Positions 37,020 to 46,180 of a stretch of 64,000 bases of DNA are shown piece after piece; within the stretch, counting starts at the first letter, position 1; each line of letters starts with the position of its first letter. The notes under the pieces were generated by a model that saw nothing but the letters and a program-made list of their open reading frames with translations, ran no database searches and was not told where the DNA came from. Source of the stretch: Pseudomonas sp. Leaf48 (lineage in GTDB: Bacteria; Pseudomonadota; Gammaproteobacteria; Pseudomonadales; Pseudomonadaceae); assembly GCF_001421885.1 (NCBI RefSeq), contig NZ_LMLH01000012.1, positions 35,738 through 99,737 of the forward strand, read 5' to 3'. A program made the position numbers and the translations under genes.

Positions 37020-38033
37020 TCAGTTTTTCAGCCAGCCGGCTTCCTTGAACACTGGCGTGACGCGGGCGGTGTCTTTTTCGATGTAGGCAGTCAGCAGCTC
37101 GCCTTCGAGGAAGGTCGGCACCAGGGCGTTCTGCTTCACGTAGGCCTTGAACTCAGGGGTTTCGGTGACTTTGCGCATCAGCTCGACATAGAACGCCCGT
37201 TGTTCGGCGGTGACTTCGCCAGGCATGAACACGGTGCGCGGGAAGCGATACTGATCGATGCCCAGGCCTTGTTCGTGGCAGGTCGGTACGTCGGCCCAGG
37301 ATTTATCGCCGGCGACTTTTTCGGTGTAGCTCATGCGCTCCTTGCTGAATACGCAGAGCGGCTCGACCTGGTCACCACGCCATTGGCTGATGCTTTCGCT
37401 GGGGTTGTTGACGTTGGCGGCGATGTGTTTGCCGGCCAGTTGGGTCGCGGCTTCGCTGCCGCTCTTGAACGGGATGTACACCAGTTTGCTGTTGTTGGTC
37501 TGGTTGAGCAGCAGGGTCAGGGTCTGGTCGACGTCCTTGGACTGGCTGCCGCCCATGCGCAGGCTCGATGGGTCGGCCTTGACCGCCGCGTAGAAGCCCT
37601 TGGCGTCTTTCCAGGGCGCGTCCTTGTAGCTCCAGAGGATGAAGTCATCTTCGGCCACGGCGGCAATCGGTGTTAGCTCCTGCCATTGATAGCCGAGCTT
37701 GGACACCAGCGGCAACAGGTAGATGTTATTGGTACCGATCACCAGTTTCTCGGCATCGCCCTTGTTCATCTTCATGTCGAGGAAGGCTTCGGCGCCATTG
37801 CCGCCGCCCTTGTTAAGGACGATGGTATTAACGTCGAGCAGCTTGTGGGTGGTGATGATCGACTGGATCAGGCGCCCGAGCTGGTCGGTGCCGCCACCGG
37901 GGCCACCGGCGACAATGATTTCGACATTCTTGTCCGGCTGCCAGGCGTGCGCCAGGGCGGGAAGGGCACCGGCGGCGATCAGAGTGCAGCCAAGAAACAG
38001 ACGGGAAGTGCGACGGACGAATGCATTTCGCAT
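37020..38033 (-). CDS. tctC: Tripartite tricarboxylate transporter, periplasmic binding protein TctC (Bug family)
   Basis: 337 residues from ATG 38033. A signal peptide (FLGCTLIAAGALPALAHA) leads into a Bug fold: VEIIVAGGPGGGTDQLGRLI, NKGGGNGAEAFLDMKM and a domain 2 with FKSGSEAATQLAGKHIAANV. The 'GGG' loop that binds the ligand carboxylate is present. It lies first in tctCBA, divergent from the MFS-lactonase-pdxA2 row across a 441-bp gap. Confidence 0.92.
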   Translation of the reverse strand: MRNAFVRRTSRLFLGCTLIAAGALPALAHAWQPDKNVEIIVAGGPGGGTDQLGRLIQSIITTHKLLDVNTIVLNKGGGNGAEAFLDMKMNKGDAEKLVIGTNNIYLLPLVSKLGYQWQELTPIAAVAEDDFILWSYKDAPWKDAKGFYAAVKADPSSLRMGGSQSKDVDQTLTLLLNQTNNSKLVYIPFKSGSEAATQLAGKHIAANVNNPSESISQWRGDQVEPLCVFSKERMSYTEKVAGDKSWADVPTCHEQGLGIDQYRFPRTVFMPGEVTAEQRAFYVELMRKVTETPEFKAYVKQNALVPTFLEGELLTAYIEKDTARVTPVFKEAGWLKN

Positions 38034-38474
38034 GGGAAGGGCCTCGTTTCGGTGTTTTTGTAATTGTTATGAGCGACTTGTTTAAGCGTTAAAGCCGCAA
38101 GCCTGGCCTGAGTGTGTGAACACGCAGACTCCACGTCTAGTCAAAACAATACATACACCGATAGCCTGGAGTTATAGCTCGGCAAACGAAGCAGGACTTA
38201 TGTAGGAGCGAGACTGCTCGCGATGGACTCATGGGCGCTGCGTCTCTTCAAGAAACACGCGTTTTCGTTGAAGTCCATCGCGAGCAGGCTCGCTCCTACA
38301 GAAAAAAGCGCCAACATTGAAAGGACGTTGAAAGCAGGGCATGGCATAACCCGAGGCTATCGCCTGATTCCAAGTATTGATTAGACGGTTATCAGCGAGC
38401 CTTCGATAGTGCTCACCACGCCGCCAGGAAAGGTGTCGTTACGTTCACAACAATAATAAAACGAGGTACGCACC
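38034..38474. promoter_or_regulatory. 441-bp divergent regulatory gap between tctC and the MFS gene
   Basis: No gene seen. It holds a REPIN at 38201-38300 (TGTAGGAGCGAGACTGCTCGCGA type), flanked by ~165 bp next to each gene, enough for two promoters and a LysR operator, though I cannot name a specific operator. Divergent placement suggests joint control by the LysR at 34837. Confidence 0.5.
38201..38300. repeat. REPIN of the TGTAGGAGCGAG family
   Basis: Arms TGTAGGAGCGAGACTGCTCG and CGAGCAGGCTCGCTCCTACA, exactly 100 bp. Same family as the tandem array at the right window end. Confidence 0.9.
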
Positions 38475-39815
38475 ATGGCTCGTTCCAGTGCTTCCCTGAA
38501 CCTGCCCGCCGCAGGTATCCAGCCACCGGCCGCGGCGAACGCGCAGGCCGGCACCGCCAAAGCCAGCAGTGTGCGTTGGCGGATCTTCGCCATCATCTTC
38601 GCCTTGACCATGATCAACCTGATCGACCGGGTCTCGCTATCCATCGCGATGCCGACCATTGCCCACGAATTTTCCCTGTCTCCCAGTTTGCAGGGGCTGA
38701 TCCTCAGCAGCTTCTTCTGGGCCTACGCGCTGTTGCAGATTCCCGGTGGCTGGTTGATCGACCGATATGGCCCGCACCGGGTCATCAGTTGGTCGACCGG
38801 CTTGTGGGGCACGTTCCAGGTACTGGCGGCGTTCGCCACCGGTGGCCTGTCATTATTGTTTGCCAGGGTGGCACTGGGTGCCGCCGAGGCGCCGCTGTTC
38901 CCCTCGGGCGGCAAGATGATTTCCCTTTGGCTGGCCCCCAGCGAACGCAGTCGCGGCGCGGTGCTGATGGACAGCGGCAGCCCGTTGGGTGTGGCGCTGG
39001 GCGGGTTGATCATTGCTTACCTGATCGCTTCGCTGGATTCCTGGCGCCTGGCCTTTGTGATTGCCGGTATCGCCACCCTGGCGCTGGCCTGGCTGGCGCG
39101 GCGTTATCTGCGCGATGACCCGGCCAGCCACCCGCAGGTCAATGAAGCCGAGCTTGAACAGATCAACGCCGGCCGTGCCACACCGGCTGCCGAAGCGGCG
39201 CGGGTGCCGGTCAAAGGCCTGGGCATTGCCGCGCGTTCCCTCAGTGGCTTGCTGATCGGTCGTGCCAGTTGGGCGATGGTGTATTTCGGGTTGCTGACCT
39301 GGGGCCCGAGTTATCTGTCCCAGGCCCGCGGCTTTGATATCAAGGGCATTGGTGCTGCGACTTTCGTGATCTTCCTCTGTGGTGCGCTGGGCTCGTTGAC
39401 CGGTGGTTTTCTTTGCGACGGTTTGATTCGCAAGGGTGTCAGCCGCGGTACGGCGGTCAAGAGCCTGCTGGCGTTTTCCGGGCTGGTGGCCCTCGGCGCC
39501 TTCCTGCTGCTGCCGACCCTTAGCAATCCTTTTGCAGCAGTGGCGCTGTTGGCGATGACCGCGTTTTTCCTGATGTGGGGCAGCCTCTACTGGAGCTTCC
39601 CGGCACTGCTGGCGGCTCCGGCGCGGGTTGGCCTGATCGGCGGCGTGATGAACATGGCGGGCAGTACCGGCGGCATTGCGGTACCGATCCTGGTGGGCGT
39701 GATTTTGCAGATGACCGGTGGTTTTGCCCCGGTGCTGGGCTTCTTCGCGGTGTGCTCGGCGGTGTTTGTGCTGGCTACGTTGTTCATCAGTCTGGATGAG
39801 GTGCGACATGTCTAA
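38475..39815 (+). CDS. MFS transporter, anion:cation symporter (ACS) family
   Basis: 446 residues from ATG 38475. Twelve helices after an unusual Ala-rich 30-residue leader; LTMINLIDRVSLSIAMPTIA, YALLQIPGGWLIDRYGPHR and SERSRGAVLMDSGSPLGVAL are ACS-family signatures (relatives carry hexuronates, galactonate, phthalate). Its stop overlaps the next start by 8 bp, so it is in an operon with the lactonase and PdxA2-type genes. Confidence 0.9.
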   Translation: MARSSASLNLPAAGIQPPAAANAQAGTAKASSVRWRIFAIIFALTMINLIDRVSLSIAMPTIAHEFSLSPSLQGLILSSFFWAYALLQIPGGWLIDRYGPHRVISWSTGLWGTFQVLAAFATGGLSLLFARVALGAAEAPLFPSGGKMISLWLAPSERSRGAVLMDSGSPLGVALGGLIIAYLIASLDSWRLAFVIAGIATLALAWLARRYLRDDPASHPQVNEAELEQINAGRATPAAEAARVPVKGLGIAARSLSGLLIGRASWAMVYFGLLTWGPSYLSQARGFDIKGIGAATFVIFLCGALGSLTGGFLCDGLIRKGVSRGTAVKSLLAFSGLVALGAFLLLPTLSNPFAAVALLAMTAFFLMWGSLYWSFPALLAAPARVGLIGGVMNMAGSTGGIAVPILVGVILQMTGGFAPVLGFFAVCSAVFVLATLFISLDEVRHV

Positions 39816-40779
39816 GCTCTTGGCCGGTACCACTTGGGATGGCCCGATCGTCGATGCCCATCATCACTTCTGGGACCCGACCGTCAACGACCACCCCTGG
39901 CTCGCTCCTGAGGCCAGCGTCCCGTTTCGTTACGGTGACTACAGTGCAATCAAGCGGCGTTATTTCCCTGAGGACTATTTCGCCGATGCGGCCGCGCATG
40001 ACGTCGTGCAGACGGTGTACGTCGAGACCGAATGGAACCCCGGGGACCCGATTGGCGAAACCAGGTTCATCGAGCAATTGGCCGCCCGTTACGGCGTGCC
40101 GAATGCCATTGTGGCGCAAGCCTGGCTCGATCATCCGGACGCCATCGATGTATTGCACGAACAGGCGCGTTTCAAGCACGTGCGCAGTGTCCGGCACAAA
40201 CCCGGTGGGCCGGCCACGCCCCAGCAAGTCGGGCATCTGCGCAGCCTGATGAGCGATGAGCACTGGCGCCGCAGCTATGCCGCCCTCGAAGGCCTGGGGC
40301 TGCATTTCGATTTGCAGACACCCTGGTGGAACCTGCACGAAGCCGAGCGCCTGGCCCGGGACTTTCCCGGAATCACGCTGATTCTCAACCACGCCGGCTT
40401 GCCCAGCGATCGCAGTGCCGAAGGCCTGGCGAGCTGGCGCCTGGCAATGGCGCGGCTGGCGCAGTGGCCGAACGTGCAGGTGAAGATTTCCGGCCTGGGG
40501 CAGGGTGGCCAGCGCTGGCGTGCCAAAGACAACGCCTGGATCGTGCGCGAGGTGATCGCCATGTTCGGCAGCCAGCGGGCGATGTTTGCCAGCAACTTCC
40601 CCGTGGACAGCCTGTGCGGCTCGTTCGACGACATCTACAGCGGTTTCAAATCCATCGTCGCCGATCTGCCACGGGCCGATCAGGAGCGACTTTTCTGCAG
40701 CAACGCGCAGCGGGTTTATCGCTGCGAGCCTTGCGCCATTGACCGTGCGCAGCCTGAACCCTTGAGGAGTGAAGCATGA
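39808..40779 (+). CDS. COG3618 amidohydrolase (predicted lactonase)
   Basis: 323 residues from ATG 39808. TIM-barrel metal hydrolase with IVDAHHHFWDP at the N-terminus, conserved LILNHAGLPSD and the C-terminal FASNFPVDSLCGSFDDIY (the catalytic Asp is expected here). The COG3618 family includes L-fuconolactonase, 2-pyrone-4,6-dicarboxylate lactonase and related enzymes. Neighbours suggest it opens a sugar-acid or aromatic-derived lactone. Overlaps the next start (ATGA). Confidence 0.85.
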   Translation: MSKLLAGTTWDGPIVDAHHHFWDPTVNDHPWLAPEASVPFRYGDYSAIKRRYFPEDYFADAAAHDVVQTVYVETEWNPGDPIGETRFIEQLAARYGVPNAIVAQAWLDHPDAIDVLHEQARFKHVRSVRHKPGGPATPQQVGHLRSLMSDEHWRRSYAALEGLGLHFDLQTPWWNLHEAERLARDFPGITLILNHAGLPSDRSAEGLASWRLAMARLAQWPNVQVKISGLGQGGQRWRAKDNAWIVREVIAMFGSQRAMFASNFPVDSLCGSFDDIYSGFKSIVADLPRADQERLFCSNAQRVYRCEPCAIDRAQPEPLRSEA

Positions 40780-41780
40780 ACAAGACTACCATCGCGATGG
40801 TCCTGGGGGACCCTGCCGGCATCGGCCCGGAACTGATCGCGCGACTGCTCGGCGAGCCGCAGGTGCGCAGCCAGGCCAATGTGATCCTGATCGCCGACGA
40901 GGCGGAAATGCGGCGTGGCATGCGCATCGCCGGGGTGGAGTTTCCCTTTCGTCGCGTGGAATCCCTGGCGCAACTGGACTTTGTCGATGACACGCCGCTG
41001 TTCTACGATTTTCGCGGCGATGCCATGGGTGAGTTCCCCCGTAGCGAAGCCAGTGTGGTGGGCGGTCGCTACAGCCTCGACACCCTCGAACAGGCCCTGC
41101 GCCTGACCGAAGCGGGCACCACTGATGCGGTGCTGTTCGGCCCGTTGAACAAGACCTCATTGCACATGGCCGGCATGGCCCACAGCGACGAACTGCACTG
41201 GTTTGCCGAGCTGCTGGATTTCCACGGACCGTTCTGCGAATTCAACGTGCTCGACAACCTCTGGACCTCGCGGGTGACTTCCCACGTGGCCCTGGCCGAT
41301 GTGCCGGGCATGCTCAGCCAGGCGCGGGTGGTGGAAGCGATTGAGTTGATCGATACCGCGCTCAAGCGCAACGGTCTGGAAAAACCGCGCATCGGCGTGT
41401 GTGGCTTGAACCCGCACAACGGTGACAACGGGTCGTTTGGTCGTGAAGAGCTGGACATCATCGGCCCGGCGGTGCGTGCGGCTCAGGCCAAGGGCATCGC
41501 GGCTGAAGGGCCGTACCCGGGAGATACGATTTTCCTCAAGGTCCAGGGCGATGCCAGTGCCTTCGATGCAGTGGTGACCATGTACCACGACCAGGGGCAG
41601 ATCGCGATCAAGCTGATGGGCTTTTCCCGCGGCGTGACGGTGCAGGGCGGCTTGCCGATCCCGATCACCACACCGGCCCATGGCACGGCCTTCGATATCG
41701 CCGGGCAGGGCAAGGCCAATGTCGGGGCGATACGCCAGGCGTTCGAGATTGCCTGCCGGATGGGCGCCAACAGCTACTGA
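40776..41780 (+). CDS. pdxA2: PdxA2-type 4-hydroxythreonine-4-phosphate dehydrogenase paralogue
   Basis: 334 residues from ATG 40776. PdxA family motifs: VLGDPAGIGPELIAR, FGPLNKTSLHMAGM, the metal ligands HSDELH, MYHDQGQIAIK and a third His in TPAHGTAFDIAGQG. A true biosynthetic pdxA normally sits with ksgA, so this catabolic-context copy is a PdxA2. PdxA2 usually oxidises 4-phospho-D-threonate or erythronate made by a DUF1537 kinase; no such kinase is next door. A terephthalate-diol-like dehydrogenase (TphB) is also a PdxA relative. Confidence 0.85.
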   Translation: MNKTTIAMVLGDPAGIGPELIARLLGEPQVRSQANVILIADEAEMRRGMRIAGVEFPFRRVESLAQLDFVDDTPLFYDFRGDAMGEFPRSEASVVGGRYSLDTLEQALRLTEAGTTDAVLFGPLNKTSLHMAGMAHSDELHWFAELLDFHGPFCEFNVLDNLWTSRVTSHVALADVPGMLSQARVVEAIELIDTALKRNGLEKPRIGVCGLNPHNGDNGSFGREELDIIGPAVRAAQAKGIAAEGPYPGDTIFLKVQGDASAFDAVVTMYHDQGQIAIKLMGFSRGVTVQGGLPIPITTPAHGTAFDIAGQGKANVGAIRQAFEIACRMGANSY

Positions 41781-41809
41781 TTTCCCGATCCATCGACAAC
41801 ACTTAACCC

Positions 41810-41899
41810 TGTGGGAGCGGGCTTGCCCGCGATGGCGGTGTGTCAGGCGGCATTTATGTCGATTGACATTGCCTCTTCGCGAGCAAGCCCGCTCCCACA
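41810..41899. repeat. REPIN ending in a T-run
   Basis: Arms TGTGGGAGCGGGCTTGCCCG and GCGAGCAAGCCCGCTCCCACA, followed by TTTTTTT at 41900, so it can also act as a terminator for the MFS-lactonase-pdxA2 operon. Confidence 0.88.
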
Positions 41900-42110
41900 T
41901 TTTTTTGTGTCATGCCTGATAACTCGATCAGAGCAATAAACGCATTCATCTATCACCCCAGGTTATCGCCGGATACGCATAAGTGATTATCCGCCGCCCC
42001 CGGGCGCTGGCTAAAGTCGGCCCATCGAATGCCTTGGAACCCGTCACCGAGCAGCTCCAGGCACGCGACCCGACAACTACAAGAAGCCGGCAGCTCAAGG
42101 AACTGTATTC

Positions 42111-43286
42111 ATGAAAATCAAAGCGATCCGTACCCGCGTTTTCGAGTGGAAAGGCAAAGTCGTTCCACCTCAAGCGCACTTCTGCACCAACGCCAGTGAC
42201 ATCCTTTTCGAGCGCGGCGACGCCATGGGATCGTTCCGTTTCCACGGCTGGCTGGTGGTGGAAGTCGAGACCGATACGGGCCTGGTCGGCATCGGCAACT
42301 GCGCCCTGGCGCCGCGTGTGGCCAAGGAAATCATCGACACCTACCTGGCACCCATCGCGATGGGTGAAGACCCGTTCGACAACGAATACATCTGGCAGAA
42401 AATGTACCGCCAAAGCCACGCCTGGGGCCGTAAAGGCATCGGCATGGCGGCCATTTCGGCGATCGACATCGCGATCTGGGACATCATGGGCAAGGCGGTC
42501 AACAAACCGGTGTTCAAACTGCTCGGTGGCCGTACCAAGGAAAAGATCTGGACCTACGCCTCCAAGCTGTACGCCAACGACAACCTCGACCTGTTCCTCG
42601 AAGAAGCCCAGGGCTATCTGAACCAGGGTTTCACTGCGCTGAAAATGCGCTTCGGCTACGGCCCGAAAGATGGCCCGGCGGGTATGCGCAAGAACATCGA
42701 GCAAGTGCGCGCCCTGCGTAATCTGGCCGGCCCCGATGTCGACATCATGCTCGAATGCTACATGGGCTGGACCCTGGAATATGCCCGTCGCATGTTGCCG
42801 AAACTGGCCGAGTTCGAGCCGCGCTGGCTGGAAGAACCGGTGATCGCCGACGACATCGAGGGCTACATCGAGCTGAAAAAAATGGGGATCATGCCGATCT
42901 CCGGCGGCGAGCACGAGTTCACCTCCTACGGCTTCAAGGACCTGCTGGAGCGTCGCGCCGTCGACGTGATCCAGTACGACACCAACCGCGTCGGCGGCAT
43001 CACCGCCGCACGCAAGATCAACGCCATGGCCGAAGCCTGGTCGGTGCCGGTGATCCCTCACGCCGGGCAGATGCACAACTACCACCTGACCATGTCCACC
43101 ACCGCCTCGCCGATGGCCGAGTTCTTCCCGGTATTCGACGTCGAAGTCGGCAACGAACTCTTCTACTACGTGTTCAAGGGCGAGCCGCAGCCGGTCAACG
43201 GTTACATCCAACTCGACGACCACAAGCCCGGGCTGGGCCTGGAAATCTCCGATGAGTACCTGAGCGACTTCAACATCATCGAGTGA
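42111..43286 (+). CDS. lyxD: Enolase-superfamily acid-sugar dehydratase, L-lyxonate/L-rhamnonate dehydratase type
   Basis: 391 residues from ATG 42111. Mandelate-racemase-subgroup barrel: catalytic K178-M-R180 (LKMRFGYG), metal ligands E215 (IMLECYMGW), the Glu in [11 protein letters not shown] and the Glu in [13 protein letters not shown], then the general acid/base His region [13 protein letters not shown]. The next two genes are a keto-deoxy-acid dehydratase and an aldehyde dehydrogenase, the order expected for the published Pseudomonas L-lyxonate pathway; the symbol rests on that context. L-rhamnonate or a related acid is the main alternative. Confidence 0.78.
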   Translation: MKIKAIRTRVFEWKGKVVPPQAHFCTNASDILFERGDAMGSFRFHGWLVVEVETDTGLVGIGNCALAPRVAKEIIDTYLAPIAMGEDPFDNEYIWQKMYRQSHAWGRKGIGMAAISAIDIAIWDIMGKAVNKPVFKLLGGRTKEKIWTYASKLYANDNLDLFLEEAQGYLNQGFTALKMRFGYGPKDGPAGMRKNIEQVRALRNLAGPDVDIMLECYMGWTLEYARRMLPKLAEFEPRWLEEPVIADDIEGYIELKKMGIMPISGGEHEFTSYGFKDLLERRAVDVIQYDTNRVGGITAARKINAMAEAWSVPVIPHAGQMHNYHLTMSTTASPMAEFFPVFDVEVGNELFYYVFKGEPQPVNGYIQLDDHKPGLGLEISDEYLSDFNIIE

Positions 43287-43325
43287 CCCTGTGGCCACCA
43301 ATTCGCGACTCTATGGAGGGCCGAC

Positions 43326-44321
43326 ATGCGCCTGATTCAATTCGAAAATACTGCCGGACAACGTCAGGTCGGACTCGTCGACGGGGCACAGGTCCAGGTG
43401 CTGCGCGACACCCGCAGCACCCGCGAACTGGCACTCGCGGCGATCCGCGGCAAACGCAGCCTGCAAGAAGAAGTCGCGCAGCGCGGCACCGAGCCCGGGC
43501 CCGATTACGCGCGGTTATTGCAGCAGCGCTGCGTTTTGCCACCGCTGGATCACGAAGACCCGGCCCATTGCCTGATCAGCGGCACCGGCCTGACCCACCT
43601 GGGCAGCGCCTCGGCACGGGACAAAATGCACCAGCAGGACGGCGCCGTAGAAATCGGCATGACCGACACCATGCGCATCTTCAAATGGGGCCTGGAGGGC
43701 GGCAAACCGGCGGCGGGGCAGGTAGGCGCGCAACCGGAATGGTTCTACAAGGGCGACGGCAGTATCGTCGTGCGCCCCGGTGAGGATTTTCCGGTGCCGC
43801 CGTTTGCCGAAGACGCCGGCGAAGAACCGGAGCTGACCGGGCTCTACGTGATTGGCGATGACGGCCAGCCGTATCGCGTTGGTTATGCGCTGGGCAACGA
43901 GTTCTCCGACCATGTGATGGAGCGGCGCAACTACCTGTACCTGGCGCATTCGAAGCTGCGTTATTGCTCCTACGGTCCGGAGTTGCGCATCGGTGAGTTG
44001 CCCAGGCACCTGGTCGGCACCAGCCGGATCAAACGCAACGGCGAAACGATCTGGGAAAAGGAGTTTCTCAGCGGCGAAGACAACATGTGCCACAGCCTCG
44101 CCAACCTCGAATTCCACCACTTCAAATACTCGCAGTTCTTGCGCCCGGGTGATGTCCACGTGCATTACTTCGGCACTGCCACGCTGTCGTTTGCCGACGG
44201 TGTAAAGACCCAGCCGGGGGATCGCTTCCAGATCAGCCTGGATGAGTTCGGTGCACCGCTGATCAACGGCATAGGCGAAAGCGCCCAGCCGCTGCCGATC
44301 GGACAAGTTCGCGTGCTCTGA
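43326..44321 (+). CDS. AraD1/GguC family 2-keto-3-deoxy-sugar-acid dehydratase (FAH fold)
   Basis: 331 residues from ATG 43326, 39 bp after the dehydratase, GGAGG at 43315. MRLIQFENTAGQRQVGLVDG is the GguC-family N-terminus and CLISGTGLTHLGSASARDKM the conserved FAH-like loop. The family dehydrates L-2-keto-3-deoxyarabonate (identical to the L-lyxonate-derived product) to alpha-ketoglutarate semialdehyde, which fits the flanking genes. Confidence 0.85.
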   Translation: MRLIQFENTAGQRQVGLVDGAQVQVLRDTRSTRELALAAIRGKRSLQEEVAQRGTEPGPDYARLLQQRCVLPPLDHEDPAHCLISGTGLTHLGSASARDKMHQQDGAVEIGMTDTMRIFKWGLEGGKPAAGQVGAQPEWFYKGDGSIVVRPGEDFPVPPFAEDAGEEPELTGLYVIGDDGQPYRVGYALGNEFSDHVMERRNYLYLAHSKLRYCSYGPELRIGELPRHLVGTSRIKRNGETIWEKEFLSGEDNMCHSLANLEFHHFKYSQFLRPGDVHVHYFGTATLSFADGVKTQPGDRFQISLDEFGAPLINGIGESAQPLPIGQVRVL

Positions 44322-44362
44322 ACACAGGTTCTGAGTCGAACGCAATGTTGAACAACACGAAG

Positions 44363-44413
44363 ATCGGCTCCCTTTCCCCTCTCCCCTTTGGGGAGAGGGT
44401 TGGGGTGAGGGGT
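44363..44413. repeat. Solo copy of the CCCTCTCCC/GGGAGAGGG repeat
   Basis: Hairpin CCCTCTCCCC (44377-44386) TTT GGGGAGAGGG (44390-44399) followed by TTGGGGTGAGGGGT. It resembles the right terminal repeat of the composite element at 49005-49521 in the same orientation, so this is a solo end of that family between the FAH and ALDH genes. Confidence 0.8.
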
Positions 44414-44467
44414 GACTCTTGAACACCCCACGAATCTTCGGTCAGTCACCTGACTAAGGATCTCCAC

Positions 44468-46048
44468 ATGACCACGCCACTCGGACACAACTACATCGGC
44501 GGCCGTCGCAGCGCCAACGGCACCTCGCAACTGCAAAGTATCGACGCTACCACCGGTGAACCACTGCCCGGCACATTCTTCCAGGCATCCGAAGCCGAAG
44601 TGGACGCCGCCGCCAAAGCCGCCGCTGCGGCCTACCCGATCTACCGTAACCTCAGCGCAGAAAAACGCGCACGATTCCTCGATGCCATTGCCGATGAAAT
44701 CGATGCCCTCGGTGATGATTTCGTCGCCACGGTCTGCCGCGAAACCGCGTTGCCTGCCGGACGTATCCAGGGTGAGCGCGGGCGCACCAGCGGCCAATTG
44801 CGTTTGTTTGCCAAGGTGCTGCGGCGCGGCGATTTCTACGGCGCGCGCATCGACCGGGCGTTACCGGAGCGTCAGCCGTTGCCGCGTCCGGACCTGCGTC
44901 AGTACCGCATCGCCCTGGGGCCGGTGGCGGTGTTCGGCGCCAGCAACTTTCCGCTGGCGTTCTCCACCGCCGGTGGCGATACCGCTTCGGCGCTGGCCGC
45001 CGGTTGCCCGGTGGTGTTCAAGGCCCACGGCGGCCACATGGCGACCGCCGAGTGGGTGGCGGACGCAATCATTCGCGCCGCCGAGCGCACGCAGATGCCG
45101 GCCGGTGTGTTCAACATGATCTATGGCGGTGGAGTGGGTGAGTGGCTGGTCAAGCATCCGGCGATCCAGGCCGTGGGCTTCACCGGCTCGCTCAAGGGCG
45201 GTAATGCCTTGAGCCACATGGCCGCGAACCGGGCGCAACCGATTCCGGTGTTCGCCGAGATGTCGAGCATCAACCCGGTGTTTTTGTTGCCCGAGGCGCT
45301 CAAGGTGCGGGGCGAGCAGATCGCCGCGCAACTGGCCGCTTCGGTGACCCAGGGCTGCGGGCAGTTCTGTACCAATCCTGGCCTGGTCATTGGCCTGCGT
45401 TCGCCGCAGTTCAGCACCTTTCTCGAAACCTTTTGCGCCAGCATGAACCAGCAGCCGCCACAAACCATGCTCAACGCCGGCACACTGGCCAGCTACAGCC
45501 GGGGGCTGGGTGAATTGCACGAGCATCCGGGCCTGATGCACCTGGCGGGCAAGCCGCAGCAGGGCAATCAGGCGCAACCGCAGGTGTTCAAGGCCGATGT
45601 CAGTCTGTTGCTCAAGGGCGATGATCTGCTTCAGGAGGAAGTGTTCGGGCCGACCACTATCGTTATTGAAGTTGAAGATCGGGCGCAGTTGGCGGCGGCG
45701 CTGCACGGCCTGCGCGGGCAACTGACGGCGACGCTGATTGGCGAGGCCGACGAGTTACTGGAGTACCGCTGGTTGGCGGAGGTATTGCAGGAGAAGGTCG
45801 GGCGGATTCTGCTCAACGGCTATCCGACCGGGGTCGAGGTGTGCGAGGCGATGGTGCATGGCGGGCCATATCCGGCGACTTCGGACTCGCGGGGCACGTC
45901 GGTCGGGACGCTGGCTATCGACAGGTTCCTGCGACCGGTGTGCTTCCAGAATTATCCGGATGCGCTGCTGCCAGAGGCATTGCAGGATGCCAATCCGCTG
46001 GGGATTGAGCGGTTGGTGGATGGGGAGATGAGTGCTTCGGCTTTGTAG
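44468..46048 (+). CDS. Aldehyde dehydrogenase, alpha-ketoglutarate semialdehyde (2,5-dioxovalerate) type
   Basis: 526 residues from ATG 44468, with AAGGA 8 nt upstream. NAD(P) fold GPVAVFGASNFPLAFSTAGG, nucleotide loop AVGFTGSLKGGNAL, general-base Glu in VFAEMSSINPVF and the nucleophile Cys in QGCGQFCTNPG. The long, FASN-containing pattern matches KGSADH enzymes, which convert alpha-ketoglutarate semialdehyde to 2-oxoglutarate, the exit of the sugar-acid route. Confidence 0.9.
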   Translation: MTTPLGHNYIGGRRSANGTSQLQSIDATTGEPLPGTFFQASEAEVDAAAKAAAAAYPIYRNLSAEKRARFLDAIADEIDALGDDFVATVCRETALPAGRIQGERGRTSGQLRLFAKVLRRGDFYGARIDRALPERQPLPRPDLRQYRIALGPVAVFGASNFPLAFSTAGGDTASALAAGCPVVFKAHGGHMATAEWVADAIIRAAERTQMPAGVFNMIYGGGVGEWLVKHPAIQAVGFTGSLKGGNALSHMAANRAQPIPVFAEMSSINPVFLLPEALKVRGEQIAAQLAASVTQGCGQFCTNPGLVIGLRSPQFSTFLETFCASMNQQPPQTMLNAGTLASYSRGLGELHEHPGLMHLAGKPQQGNQAQPQVFKADVSLLLKGDDLLQEEVFGPTTIVIEVEDRAQLAAALHGLRGQLTATLIGEADELLEYRWLAEVLQEKVGRILLNGYPTGVEVCEAMVHGGPYPATSDSRGTSVGTLAIDRFLRPVCFQNYPDALLPEALQDANPLGIERLVDGEMSASAL

Positions 46049-46062
46049 TGCCTGAGCTGACG

Positions 46063-46157
46063 CTTTCGCGGGCAAGCCCGCTCCCACAGTTGATCTCAGT
46101 GATCACAGATATCGCGTTCACATGAGATCCAATGTGGGAACGGGCTTGCTCGCGAAG
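46063..46157. repeat. REPIN between convergent genes
   Basis: Arms CTTTCGCGGGCAAGCCCGCT and GGGAACGGGCTTGCTCGCGAAG, separating the aldehyde dehydrogenase from the convergent EamA gene. Confidence 0.9.
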
Positions 46158-46180
46158 ACAATGTCGCAAGCACCGCAGCA

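Noticed and set aside
41946..43301. 451-residue open frame antisense to the acid-sugar dehydratase
   Set aside because: Same cause; the plus strand carries a complete enzyme with catalytic residues.
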